From: DATAVB01 sp040414495
GTDB lineage: Bacteria > Actinomycetota > Actinomycetes > Mycobacteriales > QHCD01
Length of the DNA: 38,497 nucleotides
Direction: 5' to 3'
Assembly (NCBI GenBank): GCA_040414495.1
Contig: JBEDUI010000175.1
Coordinates: 1 to 38,497, forward strand
In this document: positions 32,124 through 38,497 of the stretch, piece after piece
How positions within the stretch are numbered: the first letter of the stretch is position 1
Layout of the letters: the number at the start of each line of letters is the position of its first letter
Position numbers and translations under genes: made by a program
Notes under the pieces: model-generated
What the model was told of the DNA's origin: nothing
Seen by the model: the letters and a program-made list of their open reading frames with translations, nothing else
Database searches by the model: none

Positions 32124-32987
32124 ATGCCGCTCCGGCTCGGCAGCCACACCTTCGCCGACGATCAGCTGCTCGTGATGGCGATCGTCAATCGAACGCCCGA
32201 CTCGTTCTATGACCAGGGCGCGACGTACGCCCTGCAGGCGGCGGTGGCGGCGGTGGATCAGGCCGTGGCCGAAGGCGCCGACATTGTGGACATCGGCGGA
32301 GTACGGGCCGGGCCGGGTGAGCCGGTCGACGCGGCCGAGGAGATCCGTCGGGTCGGCGGTCTGGTGGCGGCGGTACGGGAACGGCACCCGGACCTGGTGA
32401 TCAGCGTTGACACGTGGCGGGCGGAGGTCGGCCGGGTTGTCGCGCAGGCCGGCGCCGACCTGCTCAACGACGCCTGGGAGGGCGCCGACCCGGACATCGC
32501 CACGGTGGCGGCGCAGTACGGGACCGGCCTGGTCTGCACGCATGCCGGTCACCTACCGCCCCGGACCAAACCGCACCGGGTCAGCTACCCGGATGTCACC
32601 GGCGATGTGGTGGCCACCGTGGTCGGGTTGGCCGAACGGGCGGCCGCGCTCGGGGTACGGCGCGATGGCATCGTCATCGATCCGGGTCACGATTTCGGGA
32701 AGAACACCCGGCATTCGCTGACCGTGACCCGCGAGCTGGGACGGCTGGTCGAGACCGGCTGGCCGGTGCTGGTTGCCCTGTCCCGTAAGGATTTCGTCGG
32801 TGAGACACTGGATCTGCCGACGGCCGACCGGTTGGAGGGAACGCTGGCCACGACGGCGGTCTCGGCCTGGCTCGGGGCCCGTATTTTCCGGGCCCACGAT
32901 GTCCGGGCGACCCGCCGGGTGCTGGACATGGTGGCCAGCATTCGCGGTGACCGGCAGCCGGCGGTATCCCGCCGCGGCCTGGCCTGA
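32124..32987 (+). CDS. folP2: FolP2-type dihydropteroate synthase homologue
   Basis: A 287-residue TIM-barrel protein of the pterin-binding family. Recognisable motifs are IVNRTPDSFYD (20-30), DIGGVRAGPGE (56-66), SVDTWRAEV (94-102), VIDPGHDFGKNT and SRKDFVGE. Two catalytic loops differ from true DHPS: loop 1 usually reads NVTPDSF and loop 2 GVSTRPG, where here they are NRTPDSF and GVRAGPG. The mycobacterial FolP2 paralogue, with the same changes, has been reported to lack DHPS activity, so this protein probably has another role. The ATG at 32124 has AAAGGCGGG upstream. Confidence 0.88.
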   Translation: MPLRLGSHTFADDQLLVMAIVNRTPDSFYDQGATYALQAAVAAVDQAVAEGADIVDIGGVRAGPGEPVDAAEEIRRVGGLVAAVRERHPDLVISVDTWRAEVGRVVAQAGADLLNDAWEGADPDIATVAAQYGTGLVCTHAGHLPPRTKPHRVSYPDVTGDVVATVVGLAERAAALGVRRDGIVIDPGHDFGKNTRHSLTVTRELGRLVETGWPVLVALSRKDFVGETLDLPTADRLEGTLATTAVSAWLGARIFRAHDVRATRRVLDMVASIRGDRQPAVSRRGLA

Positions 32988-32991
32988 GCTT

Positions 32992-33543
32992 TTAGCGCAA
33001 CGGATCGGCCGGCGGCGCGACCGCTTCGATCGCCTTTTCCACCGTGTCCCGTACGGTCAGCGCGTAAAAGGCCTCAGAGCGTACGAAATGCTTCTCCACC
33101 AAGGCATCCACAAAAGTCCACAGTGGAGCGAAGAAACTGTCCGGGTCCAGTACGACCACCGGTTTGTCGTGCATCGCCAGGGCCCGCGAGGTCCACATTT
33201 CGAACAGCTCTTCCATCGTGCCAATGCCGCCGGGCAGCGCGAGGAAGCCGTCCGAAAGCCGTTCCATTTCCTTTTTACGTTCGCGCATCGAATCCACGAT
33301 GACCAACTCGGCGTGTTCGTCGCCCATCTCGACGTCGAGCAACGCATGCGGAATGACGCCGATCGTGTGGGCGCCGCCGGCCCGGGCACCGCGCGCCACC
33401 GCGCCCATCATCGACACGGTGCCGCCGCCAGTGACCAGGGCGTGGCCGCGCCGGGCCAATTCGGTTCCCACGGAATAGGCAAGGTCCACATAGGACTGGT
33501 CGATGTCCCGGGATGACGCGCAGTAGACGCAGATCGTGGCCAT
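32992..33543 (-). CDS. LOG-family (TIGR00730) protein
   Basis: A 183-residue Rossmann-fold protein of the LOG (lonely guy) family, which includes cytokinin riboside 5'-monophosphate phosphoribohydrolases. Motifs are GGGTVSMMG (39-47), RERKKEM (88-94) with the substrate-site Arg/Lys, and PGGIGTMEE (104-112). It matches Rv1205 of M. tuberculosis, whose LOG activity has been reported. Broad nucleotide 5'-monophosphate hydrolysis is the alternative role. The ATG at 33543 follows the next LOG gene stop by 3 bp, so the two are cotranscribed; the stop lies 4 bp from the convergent folP2 stop. Confidence 0.93.
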   Translation of the reverse strand: MATICVYCASSRDIDQSYVDLAYSVGTELARRGHALVTGGGTVSMMGAVARGARAGGAHTIGVIPHALLDVEMGDEHAELVIVDSMRERKKEMERLSDGFLALPGGIGTMEELFEMWTSRALAMHDKPVVVLDPDSFFAPLWTFVDALVEKHFVRSEAFYALTVRDTVEKAIEAVAPPADPLR

Positions 33544-33546
33544 CGC

Positions 33547-34329
33547 TCAACGGCCCGCGGCCGGTAGCCCGGTGGGTTGGCCGGTGTCCGCCTCGACGAT
33601 GCGACGCACGGCTTCCCGTACGTCGTCGGTGACCGTCAACAGGTCCAGGTCGTGCGGGGCGATTTTGTGCGCGCTGAGCACGGTTTGCCGCAACCAGTCG
33701 ATCAGCCCGGACCAGTATTCCGTACCGAACAGAATCACCGGAAATCGCGTCACCTTACGGGTCTGTACCAACGTCAGCGCCTCGAAAAGCTCATCCAACG
33801 TACCGAATCCACCGGGCAGAATAACGAATGCCTGAGCGTATTTCACGAACATAGTCTTACGGGCGAAGAAATAACGAAAATTCAACCCGATATCGACCCA
33901 GTCGTTGAGCCGTTGCTCGAACGGCAGCTCGATGCCGAGCCCGACGCTGGTCCCGCCGGCCTCCTGCGCGCCCCGGTTCACCGCCTCCATCGCACCCGGG
34001 CCGCCGCCGGTGATCACCGCGTAGCCGGCCTCGGCCAACTCGCGACCGAGCGCACGGCCGGTCGCATACTCCGGGTCATCGCGGGAGGTGCGGGCGCTGC
34101 CGAACACGCTGACGGCGCGCGGCAGTTCGGCCAGCAGCCCGAAGCCCTCGACGAACTCGGACTGGATCCGCAGCACCCGCCACGGGTCGGTGTGCACCCA
34201 GTCGGCCGCGCCGCGGGAATCCAGCAGGCGCTGATCGGTCGTGCTGGCACTGCTGGCCTGGCTGCGCCGCAGCAGTATCGGGCCGCGCATGTGCTCGGGA
34301 GTGCGGCCGTTGTTGGCAGATTGCGTCAT
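33547..34329 (-). CDS. LOG-family (TIGR00730) protein, long form
   Basis: A 260-residue paralogue of the downstream LOG protein. A 75-residue N-terminal extension precedes the Rossmann domain (AVSVFGSARTSRDDPEY, VITGGGPGAMEAVNRGAQ, RKTMFVKYAQAFVILPGGFGTLDELFEALTL). These long forms commonly accompany the short form in actinobacteria. The two share the PGGxGTxxE active-site motif but are clearly diverged, so they may form separate homo-oligomers. I chose the ATG at 34329; a GTG three codons upstream is possible and neither has a clear ribosome binding site. A much longer upstream frame would run into the preceding gene's end and is rejected. Confidence 0.9.
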   Translation of the reverse strand: MTQSANNGRTPEHMRGPILLRRSQASSASTTDQRLLDSRGAADWVHTDPWRVLRIQSEFVEGFGLLAELPRAVSVFGSARTSRDDPEYATGRALGRELAEAGYAVITGGGPGAMEAVNRGAQEAGGTSVGLGIELPFEQRLNDWVDIGLNFRYFFARKTMFVKYAQAFVILPGGFGTLDELFEALTLVQTRKVTRFPVILFGTEYWSGLIDWLRQTVLSAHKIAPHDLDLLTVTDDVREAVRRIVEADTGQPTGLPAAGR

Positions 34330-34373
34330 ATCAGCCACGGTAGCCGCTTGCCGCCGGCGACACGGCCGATCGG

Positions 34374-35867
34374 TCAGGAGACGTCCTGCCGGCAGTGGGT
34401 GCCCGCGGCGGGCAGCGCCAGCCGGTCGAGGTACGTGTCGACGGCCGTGTCGATACAACCCGATTCGCCGCCGTACGCGCCGTGGCCGTCGCCGTCCATC
34501 GTGAGCAGCCGGGCATTGCCCAACATCCGGGTCGTGTTTACGGCCGCCTTGTACGGGGTCGCCGGGTCATAGGTCGTGCCGACAACGAGTACCGGGGTGG
34601 CCGACGGCGAGGCCCGGAACGGTCCGCGGAACACACCACGCGCCCGCACCCGATCCGCGCCCCAGACGTAATTCGTGTAGCCGGCCAGGAAATATGCGTG
34701 GTCGAAATTGTTCCAGGCGTATGCACCGGAATTCAGGTACGGCGCGACCCCACCGGGATATTGCGAATCGACCGCGCTGATCGCCATGAATTCATCCAGA
34801 GTCGGCCGGTACGTGCCATCGCTACGGCGGCCGTAGAACCCGTCGGCGAGTTGACGCAGTGGTGCGCCGTTCCCGGATTCCGCCGCCGCCAATGCCGCAC
34901 CCAGCGCCGGCCACGATTCCCGGGAATGCAGGCCCTGGCCCAGCGCGACACGCACATCGTCGCCATCGAGCTTTCGCGAACCCACGTCAAGCGGCACGCG
35001 ATCCAGGTCGCCAATGAGCTTGTCCAGTGCCCATTGCGGATCCGTACCGCCGAAATGCCCGCAGGCGGTTTGATTTGCCACACAGTACTGAAGGAACCGG
35101 CCGGTTGCCCGCTCCTGCGCGGCGGCAAGCGCGGATCGCAACTGTAGCGGGTGATTGGCGTACTGCTCGGGATCCAGCACTCCCTCGAGCGTCATCGCCC
35201 GGTACGAATGCGGGAACATGCTGGCATAGGTCGCGCCCAAATAAGTGCCGTACGACATTCCGAAATAACTGAGTTTGCGGTCGCCGACGGCCCGGCGGAG
35301 AAAATCGAGATCGCGGGCTACGTTGGCCGTCGACACGTACGGAAGCACATCGCGGTTCCGTTGCTCGCAGCGTTGCACGTATTTCCGGACTCTCGTCACG
35401 AGCTTTGTCGCGTCGATGTTCAGTGGTGTGGGAAATGGTTGTGCGAATGGTCCGGCGGTTTCCTGGTCGACGTGACAGTCAATTGCCGGGGTGGATTCAC
35501 CGACACCCCTCGGATCCCAGCTGACGACGTCGAACCGCTGGTTGAGATTGGCGAAAAGCCTTTTGCCGTTGGATTTCAGCGTCTGTACGCCCGTACCGCC
35601 CGGCCCGCCGAAATTGACGAACAGCGAGCCGATGCGATGTTTCTGATCGCGCGCGGGCAGCCGGACGACGGCCAGCCGGAAATTCCCGGCGGCCGGATCG
35701 GCGTAATCACGTGGGACGAGTACGTGTGCGCAGTCGTAACCCGGCGCGTCCACGCACGCGCTCCACCGCAGTGTGCGGTTCTGGTGCCGTGCCGGCGCGG
35801 CCACCGAGGTGGCGGTTACCGCGAGCAGGGCGAGGACCGGGACGAGGATCCCGAGCGCACGACGCAT
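34374..35867 (-). CDS. Secreted alpha/beta hydrolase, tripeptidyl aminopeptidase-like
   Basis: A 497-residue exported hydrolase similar to Streptomyces Slp/Tap proteases. The signal peptide MRRALGILVPVLALLAVTAT ends near SVAA-PAR. The alpha/beta-hydrolase core has the oxyanion segment FVNFGGPGGTG and nucleophile Ser in YFGMSYGTYLG. The acid lies in VVGTTYDPATPY and the His in DGDGHGAYGG, followed by the C-terminal TAP-like segment with a Cys pair (ESGCID, THCRQ). It probably releases N-terminal tripeptides or acts as an esterase outside the cell. I chose the ATG at 35867 because it gives a normal signal peptide; in-frame starts up to 35942 would put 25 polar residues before it. It is divergent from the wrbA-like gene. 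Confidence 0.9.
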   Translation of the reverse strand: MRRALGILVPVLALLAVTATSVAAPARHQNRTLRWSACVDAPGYDCAHVLVPRDYADPAAGNFRLAVVRLPARDQKHRIGSLFVNFGGPGGTGVQTLKSNGKRLFANLNQRFDVVSWDPRGVGESTPAIDCHVDQETAGPFAQPFPTPLNIDATKLVTRVRKYVQRCEQRNRDVLPYVSTANVARDLDFLRRAVGDRKLSYFGMSYGTYLGATYASMFPHSYRAMTLEGVLDPEQYANHPLQLRSALAAAQERATGRFLQYCVANQTACGHFGGTDPQWALDKLIGDLDRVPLDVGSRKLDGDDVRVALGQGLHSRESWPALGAALAAAESGNGAPLRQLADGFYGRRSDGTYRPTLDEFMAISAVDSQYPGGVAPYLNSGAYAWNNFDHAYFLAGYTNYVWGADRVRARGVFRGPFRASPSATPVLVVGTTYDPATPYKAAVNTTRMLGNARLLTMDGDGHGAYGGESGCIDTAVDTYLDRLALPAAGTHCRQDVS

Positions 35868-36040
35868 GTCGAGAAACCCTTCATTGACGGGGATTTTCTC
35901 CATCGTGCCGTTTCGTGGCCGGCATTTCTGTGGGGGAACCACCCGATCTTGTACGGGGGTTATCCCGGGGGGTCCGCTCGTGGCCGGCGGCTCGTAGTTG
36001 GCATGATCTGAACCGCCGGCAATTGTAAGGAGACCACGGC

Positions 36041-36793
36041 GTGCGGGAGCAGCGCAGCACGATCAGGATCGGCGATGCCGCCGCGCCGACCGAGCACCTG
36101 GGCCCGGGATTTACCGCCCGGGCAGGGGAATTCGACTCGCCCGGACCGGGCGGGTACCGCCCGACGGTTGCGGTCATCTACTACAGCGCCACCGGCAGCG
36201 TCCATGCGATGGCACGGGCGGTGGCTACGGGCGCGGCCGCGGCCGGCGGCGATGTGCGGCTGCGCCGGGTCGCCGAGACCGCGCCGGCCGACGCGATCAG
36301 CCGAAACGAGGCCTGGTCGGCGCATTTGCGGGCGACCGCCGGAGTGCCGTTGGCCGCGCCGGACGACGTCGACTGGGCCGACGTCGTGCTGTTCGGCACA
36401 CCGACCCGGTTCGGCAACGTCGCGGCCCAACTCAAGGCGTACCTCGACTCGCTTGGCCCGTTATGGGGCGACGGCCGGTTGGCCGGCAAGGTCTACGCCG
36501 GGTTCGTCTCGACCGCGACCACGCACGGCGGCCAGGAGGCGACGCTGCTGGCGCTGTTCCAGTCCGTGTACCACTTCGGCGGCATCGTGGTCCCGCCCGG
36601 CTACACTGACCCGGTGCAGTTCGAGACCGGCAACCCGTACGGCGCCTCGCACACCTCGGACAACGGCGCCATCCCGCCCGGCGAGCCGGAGCTGACCTCG
36701 GCCCGGTACACCGGCTGGCGGGCGACGACGGTCGGACGACAATTACGCGCCGGCCGCCGCACCCTCGGCACACCCCGCCGCCCGTCGTTTTGA
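36041..36793 (+). CDS. WrbA-like flavodoxin-fold NAD(P)H:quinone oxidoreductase
   Basis: A 250-residue flavodoxin-fold protein. The FMN phosphate loop is YYSATGSVHAMA (47-58); later FMN-site segments are FGTPTRFGNVAAQLKAYLD and the STATTHGGQE block with the isoalloxazine-binding loop, then SVYHFGGIVVPPGYTD. It should reduce quinones by two electrons and protect against redox stress. Relative to E. coli WrbA (198 residues) it has about 40 extra N-terminal residues and a short basic tail. The last five codons and the TGA stop belong to the 72-bp tandem repeat that begins here. AAGGAG precedes the GTG at 36041. Confidence 0.9.
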   Translation: MREQRSTIRIGDAAAPTEHLGPGFTARAGEFDSPGPGGYRPTVAVIYYSATGSVHAMARAVATGAAAAGGDVRLRRVAETAPADAISRNEAWSAHLRATAGVPLAAPDDVDWADVVLFGTPTRFGNVAAQLKAYLDSLGPLWGDGRLAGKVYAGFVSTATTHGGQEATLLALFQSVYHFGGIVVPPGYTDPVQFETGNPYGASHTSDNGAIPPGEPELTSARYTGWRATTVGRQLRAGRRTLGTPRRPSF

Positions 36794-37076
36794 CCGCCAA
36801 GTCCGCTGACCGCCGCGCCCGTTCTGCCCGGCGCCCGTCACTCTGCCCGGCGCGCTCGACCTGACCGCCAAGTCCGCTGACCGCTGCGCTCGTTCTGCCC
36901 GGCGCCCGTCACTCTGAGCGCCGCCCGTCGTCCTGACCGCCAAGTCCGCTGACCGCCGCGCCCGTTCTGCCCGGCGCCCGTCACTCTGAGCGCCGCCCGT
37001 CGTCCTGACCCGCCAAGTCCGCTGACCGCCGCCCGTCGCCCCGACCGCCGCGCTCGTTCTGACAACCGTGATGGCC
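36776..37076. repeat. Tandem 71-72-bp repeat continuing from the wrbA 3' end
   Basis: Units starting TGACCGCCAAGTCCGCTGAC begin at 36791, 36862, 36934 and 37006; the fourth is degenerate. The end of the unit (CGCCGCCCGTCGTCC) is already present at 36776-36790 inside the wrbA coding sequence, so the array extends into the gene and supplies its TGA stop. No credible gene lies in the array; the remaining bases to 37166 are further degenerate fragments of the same words. Confidence 0.8.
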
Positions 37077-37166
37077 CGTTCTGAGCGACGCGACGCGCCT
37101 CTTCCTGAACGACGCTCGTCCAGACCCGCTCCGCCAACGGCCCGGCCGACCCACGGCGCGCTCGAA

Positions 37167-37242
37167 TTGTTGATCATGGAGTTCCCGACATAATTCCCGG
37201 CGTGTCGTCGGCGTGTCGCGCAGGGAACTTCATGATCAACAA
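37167..37242. mobile_element. 76-bp palindromic element, copy B
   Basis: Perfect 12-bp tips TTGTTGATCATG and CATGATCAACAA flank inner arms GAGTTCCC and GGGAACTT and a core with two direct CGGCGTGTCG repeats. It agrees with copy C (38184-38259) at 74 of 76 positions by my count, in the same orientation. Together they bracket the two-gene operon at 37396-38159. No transposase is encoded, so movement would need a helper in trans. Confidence 0.85.
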
Positions 37243-37395
37243 GCCCGAGCGAACCTGATGGTTATCCACAGGAGGCAGCTCGCTGACTCCAACAGAGTCG
37301 CCGGGCGCATACGCTGGCGTCCGAGCTCCCCGAAACGACAAATATGTCGGGTTGGCGGCGAATAACCTTGACAGATCGCAAGGGAAAAGTGGAGT
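37243..37395 (+). promoter_or_regulatory. Upstream region of the two-gene cassette with candidate operator
   Basis: A perfect palindrome, CGACA-AATA-TGTCG (37336-37349), lies 47 bp before the first start codon and is a candidate autoregulatory site. TTGACA at 37368-37373 resembles a -35 box, but it lies too close to the start codon for a standard -10, unless the transcript is nearly leaderless. AGTGGAG just before the ATG is the likely ribosome binding site. A single DnaA-box-like TTATCCACA lies at 37262-37270. Confidence 0.4.
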
Positions 37396-37644
37396 ATGAA
37401 CAACGCGATCCGAGACCTCGTTAGATGGGCGAGGTCACAGGGCTGGACCGTTGAGGACGACACGAATGGCTACACACGCTTCTACGCACCGAACGGTGAC
37501 TACATCGTTCGCTACCCTGCGACGCCTAGCAATCCGTTCCGGCGAATGAAAGATCTGGCGGTCGCGCTCCGTCGGAATGGATTAGAGATCCCGCCGCCAT
37601 CCAAGGCCGAGCAATGCCGGCGAGAAAGGGAGGAAAACCGCTGA
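37396..37644 (+). CDS. HicA-fold-like small protein without the catalytic histidine
   Basis: An 82-residue protein whose layout recalls HicA mRNA-interferase toxins. It has an N-terminal helix ending in QGW (residue 17), a strand, a hairpin NGYTRFYAPNGDYIVRY where HicA has its GSHH motif, a loop with PATPSN and a C-terminal helix (MKDLAVALRRNGL), then a charged tail. The catalytic His of HicA is not present: Tyr, Thr and Arg occupy those places. It may therefore bind RNA without cutting it, or use different chemistry. The stop overlaps the next start (TGATG), so the two are coupled. Base composition and codon choice (AGA, TTA-region A/T-rich codons) differ from neighbours and suggest acquisition. 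The fold assignment is by pattern only. Confidence 0.6.
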   Translation: MNNAIRDLVRWARSQGWTVEDDTNGYTRFYAPNGDYIVRYPATPSNPFRRMKDLAVALRRNGLEIPPPSKAEQCRREREENR

Positions 37645-38159
37645 TGGGCGAACAGGAATGGTCGATCGTCGTGTCGTATGCGACCGGGCAGCCGCCAACT
37701 GAGAACGAGTTGGAGCGCCTCGCGGATGGGTTCGAAGCCCAGGACGCCACGGTGTCGGCCATGCCGGATCGGCGCGGGTTCGATATCTATTTTTGGGTTG
37801 AAGGACCATTTCAGCGGGTGGCGATCGAACAGCTTTCGCGGGTCTTGGAGCGTGCCGCCAGACTAATTTCGGCAACCGGTATTGCCGCCTGGCCGGACGG
37901 TGTGCGGATCCGCTCGGCCGCACAGGTAGATGCCGAGTTGGCGGAGCCGACAATCCCGGACCTGTTGGCCGCGGCCGATGTAGCCGAGGTAATTGGCACC
38001 TCCCGGCAGCGTGTTCACCAGCTTGCCCGCGAGAATCCGCAATTTCCCGCACCAATTGCCGAACCGGCGACCGGCCCGCTGTGGGACCGCCGCGCCATCG
38101 ACACCTTCGTACGCGGCTGGACCCGCAAACCCGGCCGACCGGCCAAGCGAGCTTCATAA
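37644..38159 (+). CDS. Two-domain protein with C-terminal helix-turn-helix, candidate partner/antitoxin
   Basis: A 171-residue protein. Residues 1-95 form an alternating strand/helix domain (WSIVVSYATG, ENELERLADGFE, GFDIYFWVEG, RVAIEQLSRVLERAARLI) that I do not recognise. Residues about 112-160 form a MerR/excisionase-type helix-turn-helix (LLAAADVAEVIGTSRQRVHQLAREN, then a wing with FPAPIAEPATGPLWDRRAIDTFV). This C-terminal half is a recurrent actinobacterial DNA-binding module. A basic tail (RKPGRPAKRAS) resembles an AT-hook. The ATG at 37644 overlaps the previous stop and has GGAGG upstream. The order small protein then DNA-binding partner matches hicAB-like autoregulated modules. Alternatives are a regulator of an integrative element or an unrelated pair. 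Confidence 0.65.
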   Translation: MGEQEWSIVVSYATGQPPTENELERLADGFEAQDATVSAMPDRRGFDIYFWVEGPFQRVAIEQLSRVLERAARLISATGIAAWPDGVRIRSAAQVDAELAEPTIPDLLAAADVAEVIGTSRQRVHQLARENPQFPAPIAEPATGPLWDRRAIDTFVRGWTRKPGRPAKRAS

Positions 38160-38183
38160 TCGGGCGCACTTACCCCCTGCTTT

Positions 38184-38259
38184 TTGTTGATCATGGAGTT
38201 CCCGACATAATTCTCGGCGTGTCGTCGGCGTGTCGCGCAGGAAACTTCATGATCAACAA
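38184..38259. mobile_element. 76-bp palindromic element, copy C
   Basis: It has the same 12-bp tips and core as copy B, differing at two positions as I count, in the same orientation. It starts 24 bp after the stop of the helix-turn-helix gene and ends 1 bp before the first unit of the 51-bp array. As RNA it would form a long hairpin and may end transcription of the two-gene operon. Confidence 0.85.
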
Positions 38260-38260
38260 A

Positions 38261-38497
38261 GCGAGCGTGGCGGCAGTGCGATTGTCGGGTGGCCGGCTGC
38301 GTCTGGGTACAGCGAGCGTGGCGGCAGGGCGGTCTACGCGCCGCAAACCGTCCCCCGGTGCAGCGAGCGTGACATCAGGGCGATTGCCGCGTGGCCAGCC
38401 GCGTCTGGCCGCAGCGAGCGTGGCGGCAGAGCGGTCTACGCGCCGCAAACCGTCCCCCGGTGCAGCGAGCGTGACATCAGGGCGATTGCCGCGTGGC
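38261..38497. repeat. Tandem 51-bp repeat array with two alternating unit types
   Basis: GCGAGCGTG cores start at 38261, 38312, 38363, 38414 and 38465, exactly 51 bp apart, and the array runs off the window. Two unit types alternate after the core (GACATCAGGGCGATTGCC and GGCGGCAGAGCGGTCTACG), giving a 102-bp higher-order repeat. Because 51 is a multiple of three, open frames persist through it with a 17-residue period; I do not call these genes. The core is shared with the arrays at 1-260 and near 12.2 kb. Confidence 0.85.

Noticed and set aside
32124..32987. Functional dihydropteroate synthase FolP1
   Set aside because: Both catalytic loops carry the FolP2-type changes, and no other folate genes are adjacent.
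33547..34458. Longer LOG-family protein starting at 34458
   Set aside because: The extra 43 residues run into the end of the neighbouring hydrolase gene and show no family likeness.
36791..37177. Long minus-strand frames rich in Arg, Gly and Ser
   Set aside because: They are produced by the 72-bp tandem repeat and the palindromic element, without a start signal.
37262..37270. DnaA box (TTATCCACA) as sign of a replication origin
   Set aside because: Only one box is seen, with no dnaA, dnaN, parA or rep gene and no cluster of further boxes.
38191..38448. An 85-residue minus-strand frame with 17-residue repeats
   Set aside because: It follows exactly from the 51-bp tandem array plus the palindromic element and has no ribosome binding site or family likeness.

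Overview
This 38.5-kb window is chromosomal DNA of a high-G+C actinomycete. Evidence is the strong G/C third-codon bias, frequent GTG starts with GGAGG-type ribosome binding sites, and a gene backbone matching the Mycobacterium tuberculosis Rv1205-Rv1232c neighbourhood as I recall it: tandem LOG-family proteins, folP2, a DivIVA-domain protein, tagA, a DUF3117 protein, divergent glgA/glgC, an O-methyltransferase divergent from sigE, then rseA, htrA, tatB, and convergent mrp. I cannot fix the genus from sequence alone.

Layout. 1-700 is repeat-rich DNA with no convincing gene. 700-5400 carries a zinc-type dehydrogenase, a 228-bp MITE-like element, an OmpR-type two-component system divergent from a D,D-carboxypeptidase, and a cold-shock protein. 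5400-12100 has an EamA transporter, a PRC/MgtE-N/CBS protein with a DUF1003 partner, a DUF985 cupin, a GuaB1-type IMPDH/GMP reductase paralogue, and an AraC-azlC-azlD operon. 12400-21100 is the envelope-stress core (mrp, tatB, htrA, rseA, sigE, methyltransferase), interrupted by a GAF-LytTR regulator and an atypical acyl-CoA dehydrogenase. 21100-24000 has a VOC-family gene remnant and a polar amino-acid ABC importer. 24200-26800 has glgC and glgA/glgM. 27000-28900 has an MFS exporter divergent from an HxlR regulator. 29100-34300 has DUF3117, a PaaG-like crotonase with a DUF1932 reductase, tagA, a DivIVA-domain protein, folP2 and two LOG-family genes. 34400-36800 has a secreted alpha/beta hydrolase divergent from a WrbA-like flavoprotein. 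36800-38497 is accessory DNA.

The most unusual part is the right end. A two-gene operon (a HicA-fold-like small protein lacking the catalytic histidine, followed by a two-domain helix-turn-helix protein) has lower G+C than its surroundings. It is bracketed by two almost identical, same-orientation 76-bp palindromic elements. A third, diverged copy lies at 26928-27003, where it encodes the last residues and stop codon of the MFS exporter.

A second theme is that three unrelated repeat families form the 3' ends of genes. The 228-bp MITE supplies the histidine kinase stop, the 76-bp palindrome supplies the MFS stop, and a 72-bp tandem repeat supplies the wrbA stop. A third dispersed family, built around a GCAGCGAGCGTGAC-like core with 51-52-bp periodicity, occurs at both window ends and near 12.2 kb. 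No rRNA, tRNA, cas genes, phage structural genes or intact transposase were seen.
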